Notes: a model not told the origin generated them from the letters alone. A DNA stretch of 64,000 bases from Mycolicibacterium arenosum (GCF_024320865.1 NZ_JANDBD010000013.1:62001-126000); one strand, 5' to 3'. Counted from the stretch's first letter, positions 51,067 through 60,004 are shown. Numbers and translations are program-made.

Positions 51067-52068
51067 ATGACCGCGAGATTTCCCGACTCGGACACGGTCC
51101 GCACCGTGCTGTCCATGGCCACCCGCGCGCCGTCGGTCCACAACACGCAGCCGTGGCTGTGGAGGGTCGGAGAAGACAGTCTGCACCTGTACGCGGATAC
51201 CTCCCGGCATCTGGTCCACACCGACCCCGATCAACGGGACCTTCTGCTCAGTTGCGGCGCGGCGCTTCATCATGCGGTGACGGCCCTAGCCGCCCTGGGT
51301 TGGCAGAGCAAGCTCGTGCGCCTGCCCAACCCAGCTGATTCGAGTCACTTGGCGTCGATTCGGGTGCATCGTCAGGAACCCGCTGAACTCGACGTCCTGC
51401 TGGCGGCGGCGATTCCGCGCAGGCGAACCGACCGTCGGCTGTACAGCTATTGGCCGGTGCCGCGCGCCGACATCGCGACAATCGGCATTCGGGTGGCGCG
51501 GATGGGTGTGCAGATGCGTCGGGTGGAGATGTCAACCGAACTGAAAGCCATTGTCGCCGAGTCTGTGTGGAACCACGCTCACGACGACGGCTACCTCGAC
51601 GAGTTGACGATGTGGAGCGGGCGACACGCTTCCAGAGCGGGCGTGCCCGCCCGGAGCATCCCGAACCCGCATCCCGGCGCCGCGTTACCGAGCCGAATCT
51701 TCGCGGGCGCCGCCCTCGATCAGCCGCCCGATACGCCGGCCGAGCACGACCACGCCGTCGTGCTGGCGCTCGGCACCGGTGGCGATGACGCCGTCTCACG
51801 CCTTCGCGCCGGGGAAGCCGCGAGCATAGCCATGCTCACCAGCACGGCGCTGGGCCTGTCGAGCTGTCCGATCACGGAACCGCTGGAGATCGCCGATACC
51901 CGTGCGGCCGTCCGCTCCGAGGTGTTCGGGGGAGTGGAGTACCCACAGATGATGCTGCGGGTGGGTTGGGCGCCGGTCGGTGCCGACCCGTTGCCGGCGA
52001 CACCGCGACGTCGGATCGAGGACGTCGTGTCCGCACTCGACGGATCGCCGTTCCGCTGGAACCGGTGA
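51067..52068 (+). CDS. Acg-family nitroreductase-like protein
   Basis: 333 residues from the ATG at 51067, with AGGAG seven bases upstream. Acg/Rv2032-type flavin-fold (residues ATRAPSVHNTQPWLWRV, RRTDRRLYSYWP, SIAMLTSTALGLSSCPITEPLE, YPQMMLRVGWAP). In M. tuberculosis such proteins (Rv2032, Rv3127, Rv3131) are induced by hypoxia and NO under DosR; biochemical roles remain unclear, and Acg is thought to sequester flavin. The DosR-like box upstream fits. Confidence 0.9.
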   Translation: MTARFPDSDTVRTVLSMATRAPSVHNTQPWLWRVGEDSLHLYADTSRHLVHTDPDQRDLLLSCGAALHHAVTALAALGWQSKLVRLPNPADSSHLASIRVHRQEPAELDVLLAAAIPRRRTDRRLYSYWPVPRADIATIGIRVARMGVQMRRVEMSTELKAIVAESVWNHAHDDGYLDELTMWSGRHASRAGVPARSIPNPHPGAALPSRIFAGAALDQPPDTPAEHDHAVVLALGTGGDDAVSRLRAGEAASIAMLTSTALGLSSCPITEPLEIADTRAAVRSEVFGGVEYPQMMLRVGWAPVGADPLPATPRRRIEDVVSALDGSPFRWNR

Positions 52069-52186
52069 TGTGACCGGGTCGGCTGCTGGAGTTCGCGGCT
52101 GCCGCCGGGGCCGCTCGGTGCACTGCAGTAAACGGCCCCTCCCCGCCAGATTCGGCAAGGCCACGTTCGAGCCGGGCCGGCACCGC

Positions 52187-52192
52187 TATTTT
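52187..52192 (+). promoter_or_regulatory. -10 element of the Abi-alpha/DUF4393 gene
   Basis: TATTTT lies seven bases before the ATG at 52200, indicating a leaderless message. Confidence 0.6.
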
Positions 52193-52199
52193 CGTGCCC

Positions 52200-52886
52200 A
52201 TGGCCTACTCGTACGACCCTCGCGCATTGATCGGACGTGCGGTCGGCGCCGCGCGAATCGGGCTCGACGTTTACTCCTGGGCCGAGGAACAGGTGGTCGG
52301 CGCGATCAGGCACGGCCTGGACTCGATCGACCCCGCGGACGCGCTGGAGGAGCCCGCGCCCGATGCGGTCGCAGAGCCGGCGAAACCGGACCCGAACTCG
52401 CTCAACGGCAAGATGACCCGGTTGCTCGACCGGGCGCTCGACCAGAACACCAAGGGCAGCCGGGCCGAGCTCTACCACCACCTGCTCGACCAGCTGGTCG
52501 CCGACGAGGCGAGAATCCTCGGGGCACTGTCGGACGGGTCGTCGTCGCCGATGGTCAACGTCTTCACCTGGCTCAGCCCGCGCGTACCGGGCCGGGCCGT
52601 GCTGGAGAACGCGTCGCTGATCGGGCGCACCGCGAATGTGGCGCTGCCTCAGATGGTTCCCCAGTACGTCAGCCACCTGCTGTCGCTGGGCCTGGTCGAG
52701 GCTCGACCCGAGGACCCCGAGTTGGCCACCGAGTACGAGGTGCTGATGGCCGAGTCGTCGGTGCTGGCGGCCGTGAAGAGCGCGTCGCGTGGGCCGTTGG
52801 CGGCCAAAGTCGAGAAGTCGACGCTGACCCTGTCGTCGCTGGGCGCCTCGCTATGGGCGGCGACGATGCAGGACGACGGTCTGTGA
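52200..52886 (+). CDS. Abi-alpha (DUF4393)-like protein
   Basis: 228 residues. Helical N-terminal part (ALIGRAVGAARIGLDVYSWAEEQVVGAI), acidic Ala/Pro linker, then a region LLDQLVADEARILGALSDGS...LPQMVPQYVSHLLSLGLVEARPEDPELATEYEVLMAES resembling the DUF4393/Abi-alpha domain. The family name comes from abortive-infection proteins, but many chromosomal members have no known phage role. The end overlaps the next start (GTGA), so it is coupled with the DUF445 gene. Confidence 0.7.
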   Translation: MAYSYDPRALIGRAVGAARIGLDVYSWAEEQVVGAIRHGLDSIDPADALEEPAPDAVAEPAKPDPNSLNGKMTRLLDRALDQNTKGSRAELYHHLLDQLVADEARILGALSDGSSSPMVNVFTWLSPRVPGRAVLENASLIGRTANVALPQMVPQYVSHLLSLGLVEARPEDPELATEYEVLMAESSVLAAVKSASRGPLAAKVEKSTLTLSSLGASLWAATMQDDGL

Positions 52887-54148
52887 CCTCTCAGACGCTC
52901 GTCGCACTCTCGAGTTGGGCGGACATCAAGCAGGACTTCAGCGCCTACTGGTTCGTCTACCTGTCGATGCCGTTCGTCGCGGCGTTCGTCGGGTGGAGCA
53001 CCAAGATCGTGGCTCTCGAGATGCTGTACCGGCCGCTCGAGTTCAAGGGCTGGGGACCGATCGGCTGGCAGGGGATCGTCCCGCGGCGCGCGGGCAAGGT
53101 GGGCTCCAAGACCATCGACCTGCTGACTTCCAACCTGCTGAAACCCGAGGAGCTGCTTGAACGTATCGACGCCGACGAGGCGGTCGACGCGCTCCGCGGT
53201 CCGCTCACCGCGGCGATCGACGACATCTCCCGCGACCTCGCGGAGGAGATCCGGCCCGGCTTGTGGGATGCGCTGCCGGAGTCCACCAGGCAGGCGGTGC
53301 AGGACCGCATGCAGGCCCAGGCGCCGCGAATCGTCGAGAACATGCTGACCGAGATGAAGTCGGACCTCGGCCGCTACCTCGATCTGCAGTTCCTCGCGGT
53401 GACGACGCTGGTGCGCAACAAGGAGAAGCTCGTCAAGCTGATGCGCAGCGTCACCACCGACGCGATGGCGTTCGTGCGGCGCAGCGGCATCTACTTCGGC
53501 CTCGTCATCGGCCTCGTCCAGATGGTGGCGTGGGCGCTGTTCAAGAACCCCTGGATCATGCCCGCGTTCGGCTTCGCCGTCGGCTTCATCAGCGACTACA
53601 TCGCGCTCAACATGCTGTTCCGGCCGGTGCAGCCGCGGAAGTTTCTGGGAGTCATCCCCTTTCAGGGATTGCTGCACGCCGAGCGTGACAAGATCACCCG
53701 CGACTACGCGAAGATCCTCGCCGACGACCTGTTCGCGCCCGAGATCATGTTCGACGCCATCATCAAGGGTCCCGGCTCGGACAAGCTGTTCGCGTTGGCG
53801 GCCAGGGAGATCGACGCCGCAATCGACGCGCAGACCGGAGTCGTGCGGCCGGTCGTGACGCTGGCGGTCGGCACCAAGCGCTATCGCGCGTTGAAGGACC
53901 GCGTCGTCGCACTGGTGTTGGAGCGGCTGCCCGACACGCTGCTGGAGGCCCAGGAGTACGCGACCAGCGTGATCGACCTGGAGAACACCATCATCGACAA
54001 GATGAGCCAACTGAGCAACGAGGAGTACGAGTCGATCCTGCGGCCGGTGTTCAAGGACGACGAACCGTTGATGATCGCGGTCGGCGCGGTCCTCGGCGGT
54101 GTGGTCGGTGAGGTGCAGGTGCAGATCATCGAGTTGTTCACGCACTGA
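52883..54148 (+). CDS. DUF445 family membrane protein
   Basis: 421 residues from GTG at 52883. An N-terminal helix pair (YWFVYLSMPFVAAFVGWSTKIVALEMLYRPLEFKG) and a later helix region (GIYFGLVIGLVQMVAWALFKNPWIMPAFGFAVGFISDYIALNMLFRP) each end in an Asn/Lys-x-x-Ala-x-x-Met-Leu-x-Arg-Pro motif, an internal duplication typical of DUF445. A long helical part lies between them, and a C-terminal helix (LMIAVGAVLGGVVGEVQVQIIELF) closes the protein. Function unknown. Coupled to the Abi-alpha-like gene. Confidence 0.85.
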   Translation: MTSQTLVALSSWADIKQDFSAYWFVYLSMPFVAAFVGWSTKIVALEMLYRPLEFKGWGPIGWQGIVPRRAGKVGSKTIDLLTSNLLKPEELLERIDADEAVDALRGPLTAAIDDISRDLAEEIRPGLWDALPESTRQAVQDRMQAQAPRIVENMLTEMKSDLGRYLDLQFLAVTTLVRNKEKLVKLMRSVTTDAMAFVRRSGIYFGLVIGLVQMVAWALFKNPWIMPAFGFAVGFISDYIALNMLFRPVQPRKFLGVIPFQGLLHAERDKITRDYAKILADDLFAPEIMFDAIIKGPGSDKLFALAAREIDAAIDAQTGVVRPVVTLAVGTKRYRALKDRVVALVLERLPDTLLEAQEYATSVIDLENTIIDKMSQLSNEEYESILRPVFKDDEPLMIAVGAVLGGVVGEVQVQIIELFTH

Positions 54149-54167
54149 CGCGTGCGAGGATGGCGCG

Positions 54168-54557
54168 ATGACTCCTCCCGTGATCCAGCGCTGGTACGAG
54201 TTCATCGAGGGCGGGCACTCCCTCGACGCGCTCGACGCCCTGCTCGACGACGCCGCCGTCTTCTACTCGCCCGCGATCTTCAGCCCGCAGGAGGGCAAGG
54301 CCAAGACGGCGATGTACCTCACCGCCGCAGCGAAACTGTTCGGCGGCACCGACTTCCGTTACGAGGGCGAGTGGTACGGCGACCGGTCTGCGGTGCTGGA
54401 GTTCGCCGCCACCGTCGACGGCATGTACGTCAACGGCGTCGACATGATCACCTGGAACGACGACGAGCGGATCGTGTCGTTCAAGGTGATGATCCGGCCG
54501 TTCAAGGGGCTTCAGTCGGTGATGGGGAAGATGGCCGAGTTGCTCATGCCGACCTGA
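54168..54557 (+). CDS. SnoaL/NTF2-like small protein
   Basis: 129 residues starting ATG at 54168 (weak GAGG 11 bases upstream). NTF2-like cone: helix TPPVIQRWYEFIEGGHSLDALDALLDDAAVFYSPA, then beta strands (RYEGEWYGDRSAVLEFAATVDGMYVNGVDMITWNDDERIVSFKVMIRPFKG). Residues that would define a hydrolase or isomerase cannot be told apart. Its last 46 bases overlap the 3' end of the opposite gene. Confidence 0.8.
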   Translation: MTPPVIQRWYEFIEGGHSLDALDALLDDAAVFYSPAIFSPQEGKAKTAMYLTAAAKLFGGTDFRYEGEWYGDRSAVLEFAATVDGMYVNGVDMITWNDDERIVSFKVMIRPFKGLQSVMGKMAELLMPT

Positions 54558-56863
54558 CAGCGATCGCGCAGCGCGTCGGCGGTGATCGGGCGGGAGAAGT
54601 AGTGCCCCTGCGCGACATCGCAACCGTAGTCGCGCAATCTGTCGGCTGTCGCCTCGTCCTCGACACCCTCTGCGACACAAACGATTCCGAGTGTGTGCGC
54701 GAGGTCGATGACGGACTGGACGATCGCGGCGGCGCGCTGACTGCGCAGTACCGGTGCGATGAACTGCCGGTCGAGTTTCAGTTCGTCGATGCGAAGGTCG
54801 CGCAGATAGCTCATCGTCGCGTAGCCGCTGCCGTAGTCGTCGATGGCGACGCGCAGCCCGTTGGCGCGCAGTCTGTCGATCACGGTGCTGGCGCGGCGGA
54901 TGTTGGCGACCAGTAGATGCTCGGTGATCTCGACCGAGAGGGCCGTCGGCGGCAGGCCCGCATCGCTGACCGCGGCGAGGATGCGGTCGGGCAGGGCGAG
55001 GTCGTCGAGCGAGGGCGCGAACAGGTTGATGGCGACCGGCATTTCGCACGTTCCCGGCTGGAACCACGTCGTGGCGTCGGCGACGGCCCGGTCGAGCACC
55101 AGATCGGTCACCGCGCCCATCAGTCCGTTCTGCCGCACCAGCGGCAGGAACTGGTTGGGTGTCAGCACGCCGAGTTCGGGGTGCGGCCATCGGATGAGCG
55201 CCTCGACGCCGACGATGCCCCCCGACGACAGGCTGATCTTCGGTTGGTAGACGAGGCTCAGCTCGGCGTCGTCGATAGCGCGCCGCAGCTGACCGAGCAA
55301 CTGGATTCCTGACACCGTCGTGCGGCGTCGCTTACCTCCGTTGGACGCAGCCGTTCGCAACTCCGCGCGATCGACCAGCCGCATGTCGGCCGTGAAGGTC
55401 TGCACGCCTCCGATGCCCGCGCGCTTCGCGGTGTACATCGCGAGATCGGCGCGCTTGAAGAGCTCGTCGGCGGTGATCTCCTCGTCGTCGATCGGCGGTG
55501 CGGTGGCCAGTCCGACACTCGGATGGATGAAGAGGTCGTCGCCTTCGAGGTAGAACGGCTTGTCGAAGGCCTCGACGATGCGCTGTGCGAGCTCGGCGGC
55601 GGAGACCGGGCCGTCTTCGATGAGGACGGCGAACTCGTCGCCGCCCAGTCGCGCGACGGTGTCGCCCGCGGGCACGACGCTCGTCAGTCGGTCGGCGATG
55701 TGGCGCAGCAGCGCGTCACCGTACGAGTGGCCCAGGCTGTCGTTGACCATCTTGAAATCGTCGAGATCCAGTGACAGCACGGACACCTTGCGATCGTCGC
55801 GTTGGCGCAACAGCATCGCGTGGTCCAGGCGATCGCTGAACAGCAGGCGGTTGGCCACTCCGGTGAGGGGATCGGTCAGCGCCTGCTCGGCGACCACGTC
55901 GAGCAGGGCTCTGTTCTCGAGCAGGATCGTGAGCTGCCGGATCAGTGCGGCGCTGATGAGAAGCACGCCGGCGACCAGGAGCGGCCGGTCTCCGGGGGTG
56001 AACTCCCACAGCGCCGTCACGCTGACCGGTATCGCGAATACGAGGGGTGCGTAGGGCAGCCAGAACAGTTGCCGCCGCCGTGTGACGGCGGCGGTTACGC
56101 CGGCCAACCGCGGTGTGTGGAGTTCTCGAAGCGCCCCTGCGGCGACCAGGAGCATGCCCGCCGCCCAGCCGATGGCCAGCAGCGGGTTCGTGCGCTCCCC
56201 GATGGACTGGACGTAGACGAGTGCGCAGTCGGTGATCGCCACGATGATCAGACCGAACGTCACCGTCACCATCGAGCCCCGGTACGGCGCGCGCACGGCG
56301 GCGGTGACGACCAGTGCCATCGTCACCATGACGAGATCGGCGATCGGATACGCCAGGGCGAGCGCCAGTTGCGCTTCGTTGCCCGCGTTCTGCTCGAACA
56401 GGCGGTGAAGGATCAGCGGCCAGAGCACGAGGAACAGTGCCGACGCGACGATCAACCCGTCGAGCAGCGGGCGAAGCGCGAGAGGCCGTCGTTCGCGGGG
56501 GGCGTTCACGCTCCAGGCGACGCCGGTGGCGATCGGAAACATCAGGTAGGCGACGTCGATGAACGAGAAGCCCGCGGGCTCGGTGCGGAGCACCAACCGG
56601 TAGACCAGCCAGGCCGCGTCGCCGATGAGCCAGCCGAACAGGCCGAATGCGAAGAGCGACCACGCCAGGCGCAGCCGTCCCTGTGCCTTCTTCGCCACTG
56701 TCAGGGCGCAGGTGAAGGCCAAGCCAGCGAAGGCCAGCGAGCCGACATCGCTCACGGTGTCGGTGACGACCGGGCCGCCCCAGCTGAACACGATCCAAAG
56801 TGCAAACACCACGAGCGCCGCGGAAGCAGCGCTCAGTGTGGCTCCCGACCTGCGTGTCAGCAC
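54512..56863 (-). CDS. Membrane GGDEF-EAL cyclic-di-GMP enzyme
   Basis: 783 residues from the GTG at 56863 (GGGAGAG upstream). Eight or more membrane helices occupy residues about 10-315 as an uncharacterised sensor. GGDEF domain with intact active site at 407-411 (RLGGDEF); no RxxD inhibitory site five residues before it. EAL domain with Glu554 in VGVEALIRW, EITEHLL, DDYGSGYATMSYL, KLDRQF and EGVED, so both synthesis and breakdown look possible. Mycobacterial enzymes of this type can be bifunctional. Its 3' end overlaps the SnoaL-like gene by 46 bases. Confidence 0.93.
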   Translation of the reverse strand: MLTRRSGATLSAASAALVVFALWIVFSWGGPVVTDTVSDVGSLAFAGLAFTCALTVAKKAQGRLRLAWSLFAFGLFGWLIGDAAWLVYRLVLRTEPAGFSFIDVAYLMFPIATGVAWSVNAPRERRPLALRPLLDGLIVASALFLVLWPLILHRLFEQNAGNEAQLALALAYPIADLVMVTMALVVTAAVRAPYRGSMVTVTFGLIIVAITDCALVYVQSIGERTNPLLAIGWAAGMLLVAAGALRELHTPRLAGVTAAVTRRRQLFWLPYAPLVFAIPVSVTALWEFTPGDRPLLVAGVLLISAALIRQLTILLENRALLDVVAEQALTDPLTGVANRLLFSDRLDHAMLLRQRDDRKVSVLSLDLDDFKMVNDSLGHSYGDALLRHIADRLTSVVPAGDTVARLGGDEFAVLIEDGPVSAAELAQRIVEAFDKPFYLEGDDLFIHPSVGLATAPPIDDEEITADELFKRADLAMYTAKRAGIGGVQTFTADMRLVDRAELRTAASNGGKRRRTTVSGIQLLGQLRRAIDDAELSLVYQPKISLSSGGIVGVEALIRWPHPELGVLTPNQFLPLVRQNGLMGAVTDLVLDRAVADATTWFQPGTCEMPVAINLFAPSLDDLALPDRILAAVSDAGLPPTALSVEITEHLLVANIRRASTVIDRLRANGLRVAIDDYGSGYATMSYLRDLRIDELKLDRQFIAPVLRSQRAAAIVQSVIDLAHTLGIVCVAEGVEDEATADRLRDYGCDVAQGHYFSRPITADALRDRCQVGMSNSAIFPITD

Positions 56864-56997
56864 TGAACTCTCCCTGATCGGAGCTATCGTTCGACAGTGA
56901 CTGCCGGATTGTCAAGCTAGCCCGTCCTTGCTTGAGGTACGGCGCTGGCCATCAGTTCAGCAACGTCGTCTTCGTTCTACGGCTAACCACGGTCGGT

Positions 56998-57003
56998 TAG
57001 CGT
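56998..57003 (+). promoter_or_regulatory. -10 element of the phosphoesterase gene
   Basis: TAGCGT lies six bases before the GTG at 57010; the same hexamer precedes the AhpD-like gene at 33804. Confidence 0.6.
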
Positions 57004-57009
57004 TGAGGT

Positions 57010-57501
57010 GTGCGCGCATTGTTGATTGCCGACACCCATCTGCCGAAGCGGGCGCGTGACCTGCCCGCGGTGGTGTGGGAACAGGTGGCGCTCGCCGATG
57101 TCGTCTTCCACGCCGGGGACTGGGTGGAACCCGATCTGTTGGACGAGCTTCAGGCGAGATCCGCGATGCTGGTGGCCTGCTGGGGCAACAACGACGGCGA
57201 CGAACTGCGCCGTCGACTCCCGGAACGCGCTGACGTGACGCTCGCAGGCGTTCGGTTCACCGTCGTCCACGAGACCGGCGGGTCGAAGGGGCGGGAGGCG
57301 CGGATGGCGGCGCTGTACCCCGATAGGGACGTCCTGGTGTTCGGGCACAGCCACATTCCGTGGGACACCACGGCGGACACCGGCCTGCGGCTGCTCAATC
57401 CCGGCTCACCGACCGATAGAAGGCGCCAGCCGTTCTGCACGTACATGACGGCGACGGTCGCCGACGGTGCGCTGTCCGATGTGGAACTTCACCGTGTCTG
57501 A
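57010..57501 (+). CDS. YfcE/MJ0936-type metallophosphoesterase
   Basis: 163 residues. Two-metal calcineurin-like motifs in order: ADTHLP, HAGDW, WGNND, VVHE, FGHSHIP. The family cleaves phosphodiesters; substrate unknown. Leaderless GTG start. Overlaps the next gene by eight bases, so the two are one unit. Confidence 0.9.
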   Translation: MRALLIADTHLPKRARDLPAVVWEQVALADVVFHAGDWVEPDLLDELQARSAMLVACWGNNDGDELRRRLPERADVTLAGVRFTVVHETGGSKGREARMAALYPDRDVLVFGHSHIPWDTTADTGLRLLNPGSPTDRRRQPFCTYMTATVADGALSDVELHRV

Positions 57502-57883
57502 CCGTCCGGCCACCGTCGACGACGTGCACCGGCTCGCGGCGGCGATGCCGCACGTGACTCGCGTCGAAGGGTCGAAGGGGAGGCCGATCTACCAGGTGGG
57601 CGGCAAAGCGTTCGTGTTCTTCCGGAACCCGCGGCCGGACGCGCCGCATCCGGATGTCATCGTCATCTGGGTGGGGTCCGAGGCGGACAAGCTCGCCCTG
57701 GTGCAGGACCGTGATTCGCCCTTCTTCACGACCGGCCACTTCAACGGACACCGCTCGGTGCTCGTCCGGGAGTGCGATCTGCACCGAGTGGGCCTAGCCG
57801 AGCTCACCGAACTGGTCCAGGACGCCTGGCTGTCGCAGGCTTCCAAGCGTCGAGGGGAGAAGTGGCTCGCGGATCAGTCCTGA
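57494..57883 (+). CDS. MmcQ/YjbR-like protein
   Basis: 129 residues from the GTG at 57494, which overlaps the upstream stop; earlier ATGs (57467, 57479) would give longer overlaps. YjbR fold: ATVDDVHRLAAAMPHVTRVEGSKGRPIYQVGGKAFVFFRN, then SPFFTTGHFNGHRSVLVR. Proposed DNA-binding-like fold; role unknown. Its end overlaps the convergent HxlR gene by ten bases. Confidence 0.85.
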   Translation: MSDRPATVDDVHRLAAAMPHVTRVEGSKGRPIYQVGGKAFVFFRNPRPDAPHPDVIVIWVGSEADKLALVQDRDSPFFTTGHFNGHRSVLVRECDLHRVGLAELTELVQDAWLSQASKRRGEKWLADQS

Positions 57884-58209
57884 TCGGCGGCGACGATCAT
57901 CGCGATGTGCTTCGTGGCCCAATCACCGAGCGGCCCAAGCGCATCCAGCAGCTCCCGGCCGGCGTCGGTCATCGAGTACTCGACCTTCGGCGGCACCTGG
58001 TGGTAGCTCTCACGATGTACGACGCCGTGCCGTTGCAGTTCCTTGAGGTGCTGCGTGAGCATCTTCTGCGAGATGCCGGGCAGGCTGCGGTGCAGCGCGT
58101 TGAACCGCTTGGGACCCTCCTGCAACTCCCAGAGGATCAGCGGCTTCCACTTGCCGTCCACGACGGCCATCGCCGCGTCAAGCCCGCAGGTGTACCTACC
58201 CAGTTGCAC
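57874..58209 (-). CDS. HxlR-family transcriptional regulator
   Basis: 111 residues starting GTG. Cys8 in YTCGLDAAMAVVDGKWKPLILWEL, then winged helix SQKMLTQHLKELQRHGVVHRESYHQVPPKVEYSMTDAGREL, the HxlR signature. Some members sense electrophiles or aldehydes through the N-terminal Cys. It is divergent from two imine-reductase-like genes, and the 89-base gap holds palindromes that are likely its operator. Confidence 0.92.
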   Translation of the reverse strand: MQLGRYTCGLDAAMAVVDGKWKPLILWELQEGPKRFNALHRSLPGISQKMLTQHLKELQRHGVVHRESYHQVPPKVEYSMTDAGRELLDALGPLGDWATKHIAMIVAADQD

Positions 58210-58221
58210 TGCTCACCGCCG

Positions 58222-58264
58222 TTACTTTCCTTTTGGTAAGTACCGCACTTTTTAGTGGGTACTT
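58222..58264. promoter_or_regulatory. Palindromic operator region between hxlR and imine reductases
   Basis: Two overlapping inverted repeats: TACTT(10)AAGTA at 58223-58242, and AAGTAC...CACT-TTTT-AGTG...GTACTT at 58238-58264, whose outer six and inner four pairs are perfect. They share the AAGTAC half-site. The A/T-rich gap would also hold both promoters. Confidence 0.65.
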
Positions 58265-58298
58265 GTCGTCGGCCCCGTGTCACCTCGACGATATCTCC

Positions 58299-59156
58299 AT
58301 GTCCTCCTCAGTGTCGTTTCTCGGAACGGGCGCAATGGGTTCCGCTCTCGCGGGCGCTTCGGCGACGGGCGGGCGGACCGTCACGGTGTGGAACCGCGAC
58401 CGCACCAAAGCCGATGACCTGGCCGGTGTCACGGTCGCGGACTCGCCCGCAGACGCGATCCGCGCGTCCGACGTCGTCGTGGTGTGTCTACTCGATCACG
58501 CGTCCGTGCACGCCGTACTCGATCCGGTAGCCCACGCGATCCGCGGACGCCACGTCGTCAACGTGACCACCACGACGCCCGCCGAGGCGCGGGCCCTGGC
58601 GGACTGGACGAGGAACCTGGGAGCGGATTATTTGGACGGCGGGGTGATGGCCGTCCCGGAGTTGATAGGAACCCCCGCCGGTGAGGTGCTGTACAGCGGC
58701 TCAGCCGAGGTCTTCGATGCACATCGCGGACTGCTCGAATCATGGTGCCGTGCTGAGTATCTCGGCTTCGACGCGGGCGCCGCAGCACTGTACGACCTGG
58801 CCCTGCTGGCCGGCATGTACTCGATGTTCGCCGGGTTCTTCCACGGCGCCGCCATGGTCGGGACAGCGGGCGTATCCGCGACGGAGTTCGCAGGGCGTGC
58901 GACGCCGTGGCTTCAGGCGATGGCCGACAGTCTCACGGACTTCGCTGCCGTCGTCGACGCCGGGGACTACGGCGCGGCAGGGCAGCAGAGCCTGTACTTC
59001 TCCGATCCCCGCTACATCGTGACCGCCAGCCGCGACGCCGGCGTCCGCACCGATTTGATCGACGCCGTACGCGCACTCGTGCTCCGGCAGATCGACGCGG
59101 GCCACGGCGCTGACGGATTCGCCCGAGTCATCGAGAGTTTCAGGGGCGCGGCATGA
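58299..59156 (+). CDS. Imine reductase-like NADP-binding protein, copy 1
   Basis: 285 residues. N-terminal Rossmann motif FLGTGAMGSALA with NADP-type WNRDRTKADDL, then an all-helical C-terminal domain. The pattern LYDLALLAGMYSMFAGFFHGAAM is that of imine reductases, with an Asp at the usual proton-donor place. It lacks the Lys of beta-hydroxyacid dehydrogenases. Start ATG at 58299; the frame opens earlier, but the operator lies there. Overlaps copy 2 by four bases (ATGA). Confidence 0.87.
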   Translation: MSSSVSFLGTGAMGSALAGASATGGRTVTVWNRDRTKADDLAGVTVADSPADAIRASDVVVVCLLDHASVHAVLDPVAHAIRGRHVVNVTTTTPAEARALADWTRNLGADYLDGGVMAVPELIGTPAGEVLYSGSAEVFDAHRGLLESWCRAEYLGFDAGAAALYDLALLAGMYSMFAGFFHGAAMVGTAGVSATEFAGRATPWLQAMADSLTDFAAVVDAGDYGAAGQQSLYFSDPRYIVTASRDAGVRTDLIDAVRALVLRQIDAGHGADGFARVIESFRGAA

Positions 59157-60004
59157 CCACCGTGAGCGTTCTGGGCTTGGGCCCCATGGGACGTGCACTC
59201 GCTGGCGCGCTCCTCGACGCCGGACTGTCGGTCACCGTGTGGAACCGCACGCCGTCCCGAGCCGACGAACTGCTTGGCAGGGGCGCACATTGGGCGGGAA
59301 CGCCCGCCGAGGCCGTCGCGGCGAGTGACGTCACGCTGATCAACGTGGTGGACCACGACGTGGTGGATGCCGTGCTCGACACGGCGGGTCCGGCGGTGGA
59401 CGGCCGCGGAATCGTCGGGCTCACCTCGGATACACCCGAACGTGCCCGGCACACGGCGACGCTGGTGGCCGCGGCGGGAGGGCGCTATCTCGACGGCGCC
59501 ATCATGACCCCGGCACCGACCATCGGCACCGACGCCGCCAGTGTCCTGTTCGCGGGCCCGCGATCGCTGTTCGACAGCCACGCATCGATGTTCGCGGAAC
59601 TCGGCAGGGCTACGTGGCTGGGCGAAGATCACGGTTGCGCAGCGGGTTTCGACGTCGCGCTGCTCGATCTGTTCTGGACGTCGACGGGTGGCTTCCTACA
59701 CGCGCTGAAGGTGGCGCAGGCGAACGGCGTAGGCCCGAGTGATCTGTTGCCGCACGCGCTCGGGATCGTCGAGATTCTGCCCGCCGTCTTCACCGAGCTG
59801 ACCGAGCGAGCGCGCGACGGGAATCACGCCGACAGTACGGCGCCGGTGTCCTCGGTGGCAGCCTCGCTGCGGCACCTTATTGCGGCATCGCGGGATGCCG
59901 GCGTTGGTAGCGATGCGCTGCAGGCGCTGAAACGGTCGGTCGACGCGGTCGTCGAACAAGGACACGGTGCGGATGAAGTCACGCGGGTGCTCGACCACCT
60001 CTGA
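59153..60004 (+). CDS. Imine reductase-like NADP-binding protein, copy 2
   Basis: 283 residues, start ATG overlapping the previous stop. Rossmann motif LGLGPMGRALAGALLDAGLSVTVWNRTPSRADELL; helical domain with CAAGFDVALLDLFWTSTGGFLHALKVAQ, again an Asp at the donor site. Paralogous to copy 1 but clearly diverged, so either each has its own substrate or they form a heterodimer. Ends against the DUF222 gene with no spacing. Confidence 0.87.
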   Translation: MTTVSVLGLGPMGRALAGALLDAGLSVTVWNRTPSRADELLGRGAHWAGTPAEAVAASDVTLINVVDHDVVDAVLDTAGPAVDGRGIVGLTSDTPERARHTATLVAAAGGRYLDGAIMTPAPTIGTDAASVLFAGPRSLFDSHASMFAELGRATWLGEDHGCAAGFDVALLDLFWTSTGGFLHALKVAQANGVGPSDLLPHALGIVEILPAVFTELTERARDGNHADSTAPVSSVAASLRHLIAASRDAGVGSDALQALKRSVDAVVEQGHGADEVTRVLDHL

